Shown here piece after piece: positions 15,246 to 25,300 of a stretch of 64,000 nt of DNA. Every line of letters begins with the position of its first letter. The stretch's first letter is position 1. This stretch comes from Methylorubrum populi (GTDB lineage: Bacteria > Pseudomonadota > Alphaproteobacteria > Rhizobiales > Beijerinckiaceae). The stretch is from NCBI RefSeq assembly GCF_002355515.1, contig NZ_AP014809.1, positions 2,814,501-2,878,500 on the forward strand, read 5' to 3'. The notes beneath the pieces are model-generated. The model saw nothing but the letters and a program-made list of their open reading frames with translations. It searched no databases and had not been told where the DNA came from. Made by a program: the position numbers and the translations under genes.

Positions 15246-17267
15246 GTGGATGCACGATCCGACGAACGTTCCTCACCCCCCGGCGCGGCCGACCGGGACG
15301 GCTCTCGTCACATCGCCGAACTGACTCTGCGCGGCCTTCTGCTCGGCGCGGTGATCACGGTCGTGTTCATGACCGCCAACCTCTACATGGGACTGAAGAC
15401 CGGGGTGACCTTCTCGACCTCGATCCCGGCGGCCATGCTCTCGATGGGCTTGCTGCGCCTGTTCGGCGGGTCCGGTATCCTCGAGAACAACATCGTCCAG
15501 ACCCAGGGCTCGGCGGCGGGCACTCTGTGCAACGTCATCCTCGTCCTGCCGGGCCTCGTCCTGATCGGCCACTGGCACGGATTCCCGTTCTGGCAGACCA
15601 CCGCCGTCTGCCTCATCGGCGGGCTGATCGGACTCGTCTACTCGATTCCCCTGCGGCGCGCGCTCGTGATGGGCGCCGGGCTTCCCTATCCCGAGGGCAC
15701 CGCCGCGGCCGAAGTGCTGCATGCGGGCGAGGCTGGCGATCGCGGCGGCCTCAGCATCCTGCTCGGCGCGGCCGGGGCAGGCGGATTGATCGGGCTCGCC
15801 ACCACCGGCTTCCGTCTCCTCGCCGAGGGCCTCCACGCCACCCTGGCGGTCGGGCCGGCCCTGTTTCGGTTCGCCACCGGCTTTTCCCCCGCTCTCGTCG
15901 GAGTCGGCTATCTCGTCGGGCTCGGTGCCTGCCTCGCCCTGCTCGCCGGCGTGGCCCTCGCCTGGGGCGTCGCGGTACCGCTGCTCACCGCCTTCGGCGG
16001 TGGCGTGGGCACCGCGGGTGCGGAGGCGGCGGCGCGGGCGGTTTGGTCGGAGAAGGTTCGCCTCATCGGTGCCGGCATCATCGCCGTCGGCGCGATCTGG
16101 ACCGTTGCCTCCCTCGGCCGCTCCATCCTCGGCAGCATCCGCTCCGCCTTCGGTGCGGCGCGGGGCGGCGGCCACGCCCTGCGCCAGTTGCCCCGCCAGG
16201 AGCGCGACCTGCCGATCACCTGGGTCGCCGGTGCCTCGCTCCTTCTCGCGCTGCCGCTGGCGTGGCTCTTCGTCCATTTCAGCGCGGGCGCCGAACTCGG
16301 GGGGAGGCGCCTCGCGCTGGTGGCGGTCGCGACCCTGTTCACGGTCGGCTTCGGCTTCCTGATGGCGGCGGCCTGCGGCTACCTCGCCGGCCTGCTCGGC
16401 TCGTCCTCCAGCCCGATCTCCGGCATCGGCATCCTGACAACCCTGCTCGCGGCCCTGCTCCTGCCGCTTCTGCTCGGCCGCGCCGCCGGGCCGGAAGGCG
16501 AGCGCTTCGTCGTCGCCGCGGTCCTGCTGCTCTCGTCCATCGTCGTCACCACCGCCTCGATCGCCAACGACAACCTTCAGGACCTCAAGACCGGCCAACT
16601 TGTCGATGCCACGCCTTGGCGGCAGCAGGTGGCGCTGGCGGCCGGCGTCGGCGTCGGCGCCCTCGTCATCGCACCGCTCCTCGACCTCCTCTACAATGCC
16701 TACGGCTTCGCTGGTGCGCTGCCACGCGAGGGGATGGACGAAGCTTCGGCCCTGCCGGCGCCGCAGGCCGCCCTGATGACCCAGATCGCCGGCGGCATCG
16801 TGCGCGGCGAGTTGCCCTGGTCGATGGTGGCGACGGGGGGCGGACTCGGGGCACTTCTCGTCGCCCTTGAGGCACGTCTGCGCCGCAGTGGCCGCTCGTT
16901 CCCGGCGCTCACCGTCGGGATCGGCATGTACCTCCCGCTGGAGGTGGTCGTGACGATCGCCTTCGGCGGCCTCATCGGCTGGCTCGCCGCGCGCCGTCTG
17001 CGCCGGGCCAGCGAGGCCGAGCAGGCGGGCGGGCGCCGCCGCGGTGTGCTGCTGGCGTCGGGGTTCCTCGTCGGCGAGAGTGTCGTCGGCGTGCTGCTCG
17101 CGGCCGCCGACACACTGAGCGGCCGCAGCGCCTCCCTGGCCTTCGCGGCGGATGCGCTGGGCGGGGCCGGGCCGTGGCTCGGTCTCGTCGTCTTCATGAT
17201 GGTGCTGACGGCGTTCTACCGTATCGCCTCGCACACGGACGAGGCGGGCCGTCGCGGCACTCGCTGA
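15246..17267 (+). CDS. OPT-family oligopeptide/metal-chelate transporter
   Basis: About 673 residues with roughly 14-16 hydrophobic segments. LRGLLLGAVITVVFMTANLYMGLKTG and SIPAAMLSMGLLR near the N-terminus, ENNIVQTQGSAAG, and LPYPEGTAAAEVL are hallmark OPT motifs. The family imports oligopeptides, or in the YSL branch metal complexes, by proton coupling across the inner membrane. A GTG at 15246 or 15201 may start it; the hydrophilic first ~35 residues make this uncertain. It diverges from the DUF1989 gene, so transport of the cluster's product or precursor is a reasonable inference. Confidence 0.88.
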   Translation: MDARSDERSSPPGAADRDGSRHIAELTLRGLLLGAVITVVFMTANLYMGLKTGVTFSTSIPAAMLSMGLLRLFGGSGILENNIVQTQGSAAGTLCNVILVLPGLVLIGHWHGFPFWQTTAVCLIGGLIGLVYSIPLRRALVMGAGLPYPEGTAAAEVLHAGEAGDRGGLSILLGAAGAGGLIGLATTGFRLLAEGLHATLAVGPALFRFATGFSPALVGVGYLVGLGACLALLAGVALAWGVAVPLLTAFGGGVGTAGAEAAARAVWSEKVRLIGAGIIAVGAIWTVASLGRSILGSIRSAFGAARGGGHALRQLPRQERDLPITWVAGASLLLALPLAWLFVHFSAGAELGGRRLALVAVATLFTVGFGFLMAAACGYLAGLLGSSSSPISGIGILTTLLAALLLPLLLGRAAGPEGERFVVAAVLLLSSIVVTTASIANDNLQDLKTGQLVDATPWRQQVALAAGVGVGALVIAPLLDLLYNAYGFAGALPREGMDEASALPAPQAALMTQIAGGIVRGELPWSMVATGGGLGALLVALEARLRRSGRSFPALTVGIGMYLPLEVVVTIAFGGLIGWLAARRLRRASEAEQAGGRRRGVLLASGFLVGESVVGVLLAAADTLSGRSASLAFAADALGGAGPWLGLVVFMMVLTAFYRIASHTDEAGRRGTR

Positions 17268-17335
17268 ACTGTCCTCGATTTCGTCGCGATTTCCGGCGAG
17301 TCTGACGACGCGACCGCCCCGTTGCGACGGATCTC

Positions 17336-18130
17336 ATGAACGCCCAAGCCCCGTCTCTGCCTTATCGCCAGAGCTTTCTCGACGTCTACCTGCGCGTCCT
17401 CAGCGCCTTGATGCTGCGCGATATGCGCAGCCGTTTCGGCGGAACCTATTGGGGCTATCTGGTTCAGGTGCTGTGGCCCTGCGCCCATCTCGCCATCCTT
17501 GTCGGCGCCATGACCTTTCGCGGCATCAAATCGCCGATGGGGGACGATCCGATGGTCTTCATAGCGTCGGGTGCACTCCCAGCGCTCGCCTTTCAGTACA
17601 TCTCGCGTGAGGTGATGAAAGGTTACATGATTCACAAACCGTTGACCTACTTCCCGCAGGTGAAGCGCTTCGACACCGTCGTCGCGCGCATCCTCGTCGA
17701 AATCGTCAGCAGTTTCCTGGGCGTCTGTCTTGTCTGCGTCGTGCTCCTCTGTTTCGGTGCCGATCCTGTTCCTGTCGATATGACGATGGCCATCGGCGGC
17801 TATCTGGCCGCGATCGCGCTTGGAATTGGGGTTGGAACAATCAATGTTGGAATATGCTCAGTTTTTCCGGGATGGGCTCTTGGCTATATATTAGTAACTT
17901 TGACCTTATATCTATCAAGTGGTGTTTACTTCATAGCATGTTATATGCCAGATGAGATTTACTATTACATGAAATGGAATCCGATAACCCAGATCATCGA
18001 GTGGGTTCGGCTCGGCTATGATCCGACCATCCCTGTTCAGGTTGATTACCTCTACCTCTTCGGCTGGGTTTTCGGCAGCCTCACCATCGGTCTGCTGATG
18101 GAGCGTTACGTGGTGAGGGCGCAGCAATAG
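17336..18130 (+). CDS. ABC-2 type transporter permease (polysaccharide-export type)
   Basis: 264 residues with six predicted TM helices. The start SFLDVYLRVLSALMLRDMRSRF and following GYLVQVLWPCAHLAILVG resemble the KpsM/Wzm group, which exports capsule or O-antigen with a KpsT/Wzt ATPase. No ATPase gene is adjacent, so its partner must be encoded elsewhere. Codons from about 17821 to 17990 are strikingly AT-rich relative to the rest of this gene and its neighbours, suggesting mosaic origin. Confidence 0.82.
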   Translation: MNAQAPSLPYRQSFLDVYLRVLSALMLRDMRSRFGGTYWGYLVQVLWPCAHLAILVGAMTFRGIKSPMGDDPMVFIASGALPALAFQYISREVMKGYMIHKPLTYFPQVKRFDTVVARILVEIVSSFLGVCLVCVVLLCFGADPVPVDMTMAIGGYLAAIALGIGVGTINVGICSVFPGWALGYILVTLTLYLSSGVYFIACYMPDEIYYYMKWNPITQIIEWVRLGYDPTIPVQVDYLYLFGWVFGSLTIGLLMERYVVRAQQ

Positions 18131-18257
18131 CCGAAGTCGGACGGTATCGGCCGGTCGAAGATCCGCCCAGCTGCAGGCTCCCGATCAACGCCCGGGACGG
18201 CAGGAGCGATTGGATGAAGAGGCGGCTCAAAAAATCGGCCAAGCCTCGAAAAAGGGG

Positions 18258-18286
18258 TTGAGTCCCGCCGATCCTCCGCTTATAGA
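18258..18286 (+). promoter_or_regulatory. Sigma-70-type promoter for tRNA-Ala
   Basis: TTGAGT (18258-18263), a 17-bp spacer and TATAGA (18281-18286) lie 71 bp upstream of the tRNA. Spacing and box quality are good for a housekeeping promoter of a stable RNA in an alphaproteobacterium. Confidence 0.65.
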
Positions 18287-18357
18287 ACCGCCCATCGCCG
18301 ACGCACTCAGCGCCGCCGGCGAGGCCAAGGACCGAAGCAGGTCGCGGCAAAAATGAT

Positions 18358-18433
18358 GGGGCCTTAGCTCAGCTGGGAGAGCGCTTCCATGGCATGGAAG
18401 AGGTCATCGGTTCGATCCCGTTAGGCTCCACCA
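18358..18433 (+). tRNA. tRNA-Ala (anticodon GGC)
   Basis: A 76-nt cloverleaf: acceptor GGGGCCT pairs with AGGCTCC (one G-U), D arm AGCTCAGCTGGGAGAGC, and anticodon arm CTTCC-ATGGCAT-GGAAG giving GGC, which reads GCC alanine codons. The T arm holds GGTTCGATCC, and CCA is encoded. It is complete, with no integration at its 3' end. Confidence 0.97.
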
Positions 18434-18623
18434 TCATACTTCCTTCGCAGAGGACAGCGGCGCCCGGGAACTGGGTGCAAGATCTGCGAAGTCGTCACAA
18501 AGGTGATCCCATCAATGAGCGTGTGTCTGGGCTTGTTGCCGTCCCACGCGCCTCAGCCACTTCCTGCGCCAATCGGCCGCCTCGTAGCCGGCTGATGAGC
18601 GCATTTCGCCGTGCGCTCGTGCC

Positions 18624-19322
18624 CTAGCGGGCGACCTGCCACGGGCTGATGATGCGGGTCGGGGCCGAACCCGTTTCGGCACGGGCCTGTCGGTTGAGTG
18701 GCTCGATCGCCTCCCGAGAGCCGAGGCGGCTGGCCTTGGCGAGCAGTTTTCGCGCCTCCTCGGCCGGCACGGCACCGTGCGGCAGCATCATCGCCATCAA
18801 TTGCCGACGAGTCTTTGCGTTGATCGTGCGCGATTGCTTCACGTCCTCGAAATCGCTCATCCGATGGCGCGCGGCTTTCGCACCGCGACCGCGATCGGAG
18901 CGACCCATGAAGACCTTGGGCCCGCTCGGCATGACGACGATGTCACCTGGGCGAAGGGTTTCGTCGCGCAGGAGAGCTGCGGTCGGATTGGCGGCGATCG
19001 CCTTCGAATCGACCGGTTGCTTGCCGCTGATCCCGGTGCCCTCATCCTTCGGCAGGGCTGCGTAGCGAACCTTCGGACGGCTCCGTTCCGCCGTTCCGCG
19101 GTGGCGGCGCCAGCGGTAGCGCTCGTTCACCTCGCCACCGCCGTAAGAGGGCACGACCGGTGCCGGGGCAGGCGCTGCTTGCCGTGGGGCGAAGAGCTGC
19201 TGAAACAGGCCGCCGAGACCGCCTTCTTGAGCGTGCACGCCGGCGACGGTGGAGAGGACAAGTGCGGACGAGGCCAGGACGAGCGCGAAGCGACGTCCGG
19301 AGCGGGGCGGGGTCGAGGGCAT
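18624..19322 (-). CDS. Secreted protein of unknown function
   Basis: 232 residues. An N-terminal signal peptide (RRFALVLASSALVLSTVAGVHAQ) ends near residue 32. Next come a Gly/Pro linker, a basic stretch and a C-terminal helical part with KTRRQLMAMMLPHGAVPAEEA. The middle contains RPGDIVVMPSGPKVFMG, reminiscent of a short SAF-like or beta-barrel segment. I do not recognise a family. It is transcribed away from the YihY-family gene across a 222-bp gap. Confidence 0.65.
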   Translation of the reverse strand: MPSTPPRSGRRFALVLASSALVLSTVAGVHAQEGGLGGLFQQLFAPRQAAPAPAPVVPSYGGGEVNERYRWRRHRGTAERSRPKVRYAALPKDEGTGISGKQPVDSKAIAANPTAALLRDETLRPGDIVVMPSGPKVFMGRSDRGRGAKAARHRMSDFEDVKQSRTINAKTRRQLMAMMLPHGAVPAEEARKLLAKASRLGSREAIEPLNRQARAETGSAPTRIISPWQVAR

Positions 19323-19544
19323 CGACGGCTCCTGAAGCGAGTGGTCGCGTTCGACCGATGCGCTGTCAACTGAAGCCGATCTTAACAGTTCCGGCGAAAA
19401 CTTGGCGCGAATGTGGATTTTTTGGGGTGCCCGAGTTGAATACGCTTCTGCTCGGACGGTCTCCCGTCGGTGTGAACCCAAAGTCGGGGCGGAGGGTTGC
19501 CGATCAGCACCGCCGTCGAGGCGGTGGACGGAGCCGATCTCTCG

Positions 19545-20723
19545 ATGCCTACCCTCAACCGAGATGTTCCCGGAGCTACCGAAGGTTCAGGCGGCGACCC
19601 GCGCTATCCGACTCTATGGACGATGGCGCTGGCGGCCGCGCTGCTCGGCGTCGTCGCGCTCCCGCGCCGACCTGTCGCGGTCGCGGGGCGAGCTCAGCCG
19701 CACGATGACCCAGCTCAGGATTCGGCCCGCCAGGAATCGCCTTCGCACGAGGGCGCTGACGCCCATCGGGTCGCGCGAACCCAGCACGACCGAGGCCGAT
19801 CCGCCGACCGGCCGACCGAGGTGCCGGCCGCGGGTTGGAAGGACATCCTCAAGCGGACCTATCAGGATATCGGCGAGAATCGCCTCACCCTGGTGTCGGC
19901 GGGCGTGACCTTCTTCGTGCTCCTCGCAATCTTCCCGGCCATCGCGGCCCTGGTCTCCGTCTACGGGCTCGTCGCCGACGTCTCGACCATGAACCAGCAG
20001 ATCGATGCGTTGCGCGGCGTGCTGCCGTCCGGCGGCGTCGATATCGTCTCGGAGCAGGTGAAGCGGCTGACGGAGAAGGGCGACACGACGCTCGGCCTCA
20101 CCGCGCTGATCGGCATCGCCCTGTCGGTCTGGAGCGCCAATGGCGGCGTGAAACACGTCTTCGACGCGCTCAACCTCGTCTACAATGAGCGCGAGCGTCG
20201 CGGCTTCTTCAAGCTCAATCTCGTCTCGCTGGCCTTCACCGCGGGGGCGCTGCTCTTCATCGTGCTCGCGCTTGCCGGCATCGTCGCGGTGCCGGTGGCG
20301 ATCCAATTCCTGGGGCTCTCGGGCGATGCATGGTGGCTGGCGCTGCTGCGGTGGCCGGCGCTGTTCGTCGTGGTGATCCTGATGCTCGCCGTACTCTACC
20401 GCTACGGCCCGAGCCGGGATGCGCCGCGCTGGCGCTGGGTGACGCCGGGCGGCACGTTCGCCGCCTTCCTTTGGCTGGCCGGCTCGCTGCTGTTCTCGTG
20501 GTACGTCTCGAATTTCGGCAGCTACGACAAGACCTACGGTTCGCTCGGCGCCGCCATCGGTTTCATGACCTGGATCTGGCTCTCGACCACGATCGTGCTG
20601 CTCGGCGCGCAGCTCAATGCCGAACTCGAGCACCAGACCGCCAAGGATACGACGGTGGGTGCGCCGAAGCCGCTCGGTACGCGGGACGCCCGCATGGCGG
20701 ATACGGTGGGGGCCGCCGCCTGA
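19545..20723 (+). CDS. YihY/BrkB-family inner-membrane protein
   Basis: 392 residues. A ~100-residue hydrophilic N-terminal region, with one hydrophobic stretch near 24-38, precedes WKDILKRTYQDIGENRLTLVSAGVTFFVLLAIFPAI, the family signature, and five or six further TM helices. YSLGAAIGFMTWIW-type sequence near the C-terminus is typical. Formerly called ribonuclease BN, the family is now viewed as a membrane protein of uncertain role. The start at ATG 19545 is preferred; a TTG at 19497 is also in frame. Confidence 0.85.
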   Translation: MPTLNRDVPGATEGSGGDPRYPTLWTMALAAALLGVVALPRRPVAVAGRAQPHDDPAQDSARQESPSHEGADAHRVARTQHDRGRSADRPTEVPAAGWKDILKRTYQDIGENRLTLVSAGVTFFVLLAIFPAIAALVSVYGLVADVSTMNQQIDALRGVLPSGGVDIVSEQVKRLTEKGDTTLGLTALIGIALSVWSANGGVKHVFDALNLVYNERERRGFFKLNLVSLAFTAGALLFIVLALAGIVAVPVAIQFLGLSGDAWWLALLRWPALFVVVILMLAVLYRYGPSRDAPRWRWVTPGGTFAAFLWLAGSLLFSWYVSNFGSYDKTYGSLGAAIGFMTWIWLSTTIVLLGAQLNAELEHQTAKDTTVGAPKPLGTRDARMADTVGAAA

Positions 20724-20738
20724 GCGCGGCCCTCTCCG

Positions 20739-21257
20739 TCAGTTCTTGGTCCGGCTCGGGTCATCGGTGGGATCGAGGTAGTCCACGCTGAACGGACCGC
20801 TGCCGTTGACCTGAAGGACGACCGGCTCGCGCGTCGTCCAGAGCGCGTGCGGCATCTTCTCGGGGAGGAAGACGAAGCCGCCGGCCTTCAGTTCGGCGCC
20901 CTTCGTCCGGTCGATCCTCGTGCCGTGCTGATGGAAGATGGAGCCCGACAGGATCGTCAGCGTCTCGGCCTGGGAATGGGTGTGAGGCGCGATCACCGTG
21001 TCGGCGGGAAACTTTACCCGCAGCACGAACGGGCCCCGCTTCGACGGGTCGCCCGCCAGGATGCTGATCTCGGTCCCCTTCGGCAGATCGGGCGGCCCTT
21101 TCGCCCATTGTGCGGCGGATCCGTCGGCCAGGGTGACGGCGGCGGTGTGGGCGCCGTCCGTCCCGTCCGCGGCCCGTGCGGAGGGGAGGGGGCCTATCAG
21201 TGCGCCAGCCAGGGCTATGCCGAGCGCGGCGGCGCCCAGGCGTGATCCGAGGGTCAT
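20739..21257 (-). CDS. Secreted cupin-domain protein
   Basis: 172 residues. A signal peptide (RLGAAALGIALAGALIGPLPSARA) is followed by a single cupin barrel. Motif 1 is IAPHTHSQAETLTILSG, with His-x-His and Glu metal ligands, and motif 2 is FVFLPEKMPHALW. A periplasmic metal-binding small-molecule or sensor role is likely; substrate unknown. It converges with the YihY-family gene, 15 bp apart. Confidence 0.82.
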   Translation of the reverse strand: MTLGSRLGAAALGIALAGALIGPLPSARAADGTDGAHTAAVTLADGSAAQWAKGPPDLPKGTEISILAGDPSKRGPFVLRVKFPADTVIAPHTHSQAETLTILSGSIFHQHGTRIDRTKGAELKAGGFVFLPEKMPHALWTTREPVVLQVNGSGPFSVDYLDPTDDPSRTKN

Positions 21258-21442
21258 TCTTGTCCTCCCAGCATGCAATCGCGGGACAGGCGGCCGGTCG
21301 TCCCGTTCGCTCCAGCCGCGCGCGGCGGCAAACGTGGCGTCAGGGCCTTCGTTGCCTGTGGGCAGACCGGATCACGCAAAAGAGAACGGCGAGGCTCGCG
21401 CCCCGCCGTCCCAACTCAATGCCGAATGCTGACCGAGGCCGC

Positions 21443-21871
21443 TCAGTAGGCCGTGCGGCCGTAGGCGGCCGAACGGTCGAGCGGCTCGCCGTAACGGCCG
21501 TTGGCCTGATAGGCGGTGTAGCCCGCCGGACGGCGGACCGAGCCGGTGACGACATCGCCCGCGGCATCCACGGTACCGCCGACCACGTTGCCTGCCGCGT
21601 TCACGGTGCCGCCGACGATCGTGCCGGCCGCGCCGAGTGTGCCGCCAACGATGGTGCCCGCTGTATTGGTCACGCCGCCGACCACGTTGCCGACGCCGCC
21701 GAGAAGGCCGCCGCGCTCGCGGGCCGGGTCGATATGCGCACCCCAGACATTGAGAGTGCCGTCACGGTTGTAGCTGGCGCTGTCGGACGGAACGCCCTGC
21801 GCGAGGGTCGGGGTCGCGGCGAGGCCGAGAGCGACGGCGAGAGCGGCGGTGATCTTGGTGCGGTTCGTCAT
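21443..21871 (-). CDS. Secreted glycine-rich repeat protein
   Basis: 142 residues with a signal peptide (ITAALAVALGLAATPTLAQ). The central part consists of four to five tandem ~11-residue repeats of the type AAGTIVGGTVN, with Gly at fixed spacing and alternating Val/Ile. A Tyr-rich tail (YTAYQANGRYGE) follows. The periodicity resembles glycine-zipper or fibril-like repeats of outer-membrane proteins. No family is recognised. Isolated gene. Confidence 0.7.
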   Translation of the reverse strand: MTNRTKITAALAVALGLAATPTLAQGVPSDSASYNRDGTLNVWGAHIDPARERGGLLGGVGNVVGGVTNTAGTIVGGTLGAAGTIVGGTVNAAGNVVGGTVDAAGDVVTGSVRRPAGYTAYQANGRYGEPLDRSAAYGRTAY

Positions 21872-22377
21872 GATCTATCCTTCAATTGACTGTGCGGGCA
21901 GCTCTTCACGGGGCCTAACCTGTATTGTTGCCGGGTCTGGCTGCCGCCCGTCTTCGATGGACAGGATCTGGGATCGATGGTCGGGCAGACAATACACGTT
22001 TTGTCGCAGCGCAGCATCGATATAGTTCAGGGTAGGGGATTTGTGCGCGCAATTTCGTGCAGCGACACCGCGCGCATGCCAAAAACCGCAGTTTCACCAA
22101 CGGGTTTCCGCATCTGCGATATGGAAAATCCGCCCGGTGCACGAGCGCACATGCGGCCGTGCCGTGGACGACTTTTTCGAGCCTTTCGCCGCTTGATTGG
22201 CCGATGAGCGGGCGCGGCGTTCGCCAACGCGCCGACGGCGCGGGCCTCCTTGATCGCGAGAGAACCGGGGACCTGCGGCATTTCCCGGCGCCGGGGCGAT
22301 GTTCCGGGGCCGCCAAAATGCTCTATGGATCGACGCGCCCCGCCTCGGGGCCCCGCTCGCCGATGGCTGCTCGACCG
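21872..22377. other. 506-bp intergenic region upstream of polA
   Basis: Divergent spacer between the glycine-rich gene and polA. Frames that run through it are continuations of polA without a start signal. I see no RNA gene or clear promoter boxes. Confidence 0.45.
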
Positions 22378-25300
22378 ATGACCGCTGAGACGCAACCGCA
22401 ACCGGACAAGCCCGTCGGCGCCGACGACCGGGTGATCCTCGTCGACGGCTCGTCCTTCATCTTCCGGGCGTACTTCCAATCGATCAATCAGGACCAGAAG
22501 TACAACACGCGGCCCTCCGACGGCCTGCCGACGGGGGCGGTGCGCCTGTTCTGCACCAAGATCGCCCAGTTCCTTCAGGACGGCGCGGCCGGCGTGAAAC
22601 CGACCCATCTCGGCATCGTCTTCGACAAGTCCGAGGGCTCGTTCCGCAAGGAGCTTTTTCCGGACTACAAGGGCCATCGCCCCGACGCGCCCGACGACCT
22701 CAAGCGCCAGATGCCGCTGATGCGCGACGCGGTGCGCGCCTTCGGCCTGCACGCGGTGGAGCTGGAGCGCTACGAGGCCGACGACCTGATCGCGACCTAC
22801 GCGCGCCAGGCCGAGGCGCGGGGCGCCGAGGTGATCATCGTGTCCTCCGACAAGGACCTGATGCAGCTCGTCTCGGACAGGATCCGGTTCTACGACTTCG
22901 AATCCGGCGCCAAGGGCAAACCCGGCTACCGGCCCGAGCGCAACCTCGACCGCGACGCGATCATCGCCAAGTGGGAGGGGCTGACCCCGGAGCAGATCGG
23001 CGACGCGCTGGCGCTGATCGGCGACACCTCCGACAACGTGCCGGGCGTGCCTGGCATCGGCCTGAAGACGGCCGCCGCGCTGATCAAGGAATACGGCAGC
23101 CTCGCGCAGCTTCTTGAGCGGGCCGCCGAGATCAAGCAGCCCAAGCGCCGGGAGACGCTGCTGGCCAACATCGATCAGGCCAAACTCTCGCGCCGCCTCG
23201 TGGCGCTCGAAGAGAGTGTGCCGGTGCCGGTGCCCCTCGACGAACTCGGCGTGCCGCAGCCCGACCCGCAAAAGCTCGTCGGCTTCCTGAAGGCGATGGA
23301 GTTCAACACCCTGACGCGGCGCATCGCGCAGATGCTCCACGTCGATCCCGAGGCGGTGAAGCCCGATCCGGCGCTGCTGCCGGGCGCCCAGCCCCACGCC
23401 TACACCAACGCCGCCGGCGGCAGCGACGCGGTGCCGTTCTTCGGCGATGCCGTGCCGGTCGATCCCGAGACCGCCGCCGCCCCGGAACGGACCGACGGCG
23501 CGGCGCCGCCCGAGGCGAGGGAGGCCGATCCCTTCGCCGATCTCGACCTGCCGGATCAGGCCCCGAAGAAGAAGCGTGGCCCCTCCGAGCCGACGCCGGC
23601 CAACCTCGTCGCGGCCCGCGCGGCGGAGGCGGTCAAGCCGTTCGACACCTCCGCCTACGAGACGATCTCGACGGTGGAGCAGCTGGAGACCTGGATCGCC
23701 GAGAGCTACGAGGCCGGCGTGATCGCGGTCGATACCGAGACCGACGCCCTCGACGCGGCCAAGGCCGGCCTCGTCGGGGTCTCGCTGGCCACCGCGCCGG
23801 GGCGCGCCGCCTACATCCCGCTCGCCCATGTGAAGCCCGAGGTGAAGGGCGGCGACCTGTTCGGCGACGGCGGCGCGGGCGCGGACGATTCCGACAAGCA
23901 GCCCGGCCAGATCGATTTCGACACGGCCCTGAAGCTGCTGAAGCCGCTGCTGGAGGATCCCGGTACGCTCAAGGTCGGGCAGAACCTGAAATACGATCTC
24001 TCGGTGCTGCACCGCTACGGCATCGACGTGGCGCCCTTCGACGACACGATGCTGATCTCCTACGTGCTCGATGCCGGCAAGGGCGGGCACGGCATGGACG
24101 AACTGGCCCGCCGCCATCTCGGCCACCAGCCGATCACCTTCGCCGACGTCGCCGGTACCGGGCGCAACAAGGTCACCTTCGACCGCGTGGCGATCGACAA
24201 GGCCACCGCCTACGCGGCGGAGGACGCCGACGTGACCCTGCGCCTGTGGCGGATGATGAAGCCCCGCCTCGTCGCCGAGCACCGGGTGACCGTCTACGAG
24301 ACCCTGGAGCGTCCGCTCGTGCCGGTGCTGGCGCGGATGGAGCGGGCGGGCATCGCCATCGACCGCAACATGCTGAGCCGCCTCTCCGGCGACTTTTCGC
24401 AGATCCTGGCGCGGCTCGAAGAGGAGATCCAGGAGGACGCCGGCGAAAAATTCCAGGTGTCCTCGCCGAAGCAGATCGGCGACGTGCTGTTCGGCAAGAT
24501 GGGCCTGCCCGGCGCCAAGAAGACGCCGTCCGGCCAGTGGGCCACGCCCGCGACGTTGCTCGAAGAGCTGGCCCAGGCCGGCCACGACCTGCCGAAGAAG
24601 ATCCTCAACTGGCGCCAGCTCTCCAAGCTGAAATCGACCTACACCGACTCGCTGCAGGAGCATGCCGACCGCGGTACGAACCGGGTCCACACCTCCTTCG
24701 CGCTCGCCGCGACGACCACGGGCCGGCTCTCCTCCTCGGACCCGAACCTTCAGAACATACCGATCCGCACCGAGGAAGGGCGGCGCATCCGCCGCGCCTT
24801 CGTCGCGCCCGAGGGCAAGAAGCTGATCTCGGCCGATTACAGCCAGATCGAGCTGCGCCTGCTCGCCCACATCGCCGACATCCCGCAACTGCGCGAAGCC
24901 TTCGAGCAGGGACTCGACATTCACGCGGCCACGGCCTCCGCGATGTTCGGCGTGCCGCTCGACCAGATGACCGGCGACCTCCGGCGGCGCGCCAAGACCA
25001 TCAATTTCGGTATTATCTACGGCATCTCGGCCTTCGGTCTGGCCGACCGCCTCGGTATCGGCCGCGAGGAGGCCTCGGCCTTCATCAAGCAGTATTTCGA
25101 GCGGTTTCCGGGCATCCGCGACTACATCGACACCACCAAGCGCTCGTGCCGCGAGAAGGGCTACGTCACGACCCTTTTCGGTCGCGTCTGCCACTACCCG
25201 CAGATCCGCTCCAACAACCCGTCCGAACGGGCGAGCGTGGAGCGTCAGGCGATCAACGCCCCGATCCAGGGCACCGCCGCCGACATCATCCGCCGCGCCA

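Noticed and set aside
15273..17234. 653-codon minus-strand frame opposite the OPT transporter
   Set aside because: Low-complexity Gly/Glu/Arg-rich sequence, mirror of the transporter's hydrophobic codons.
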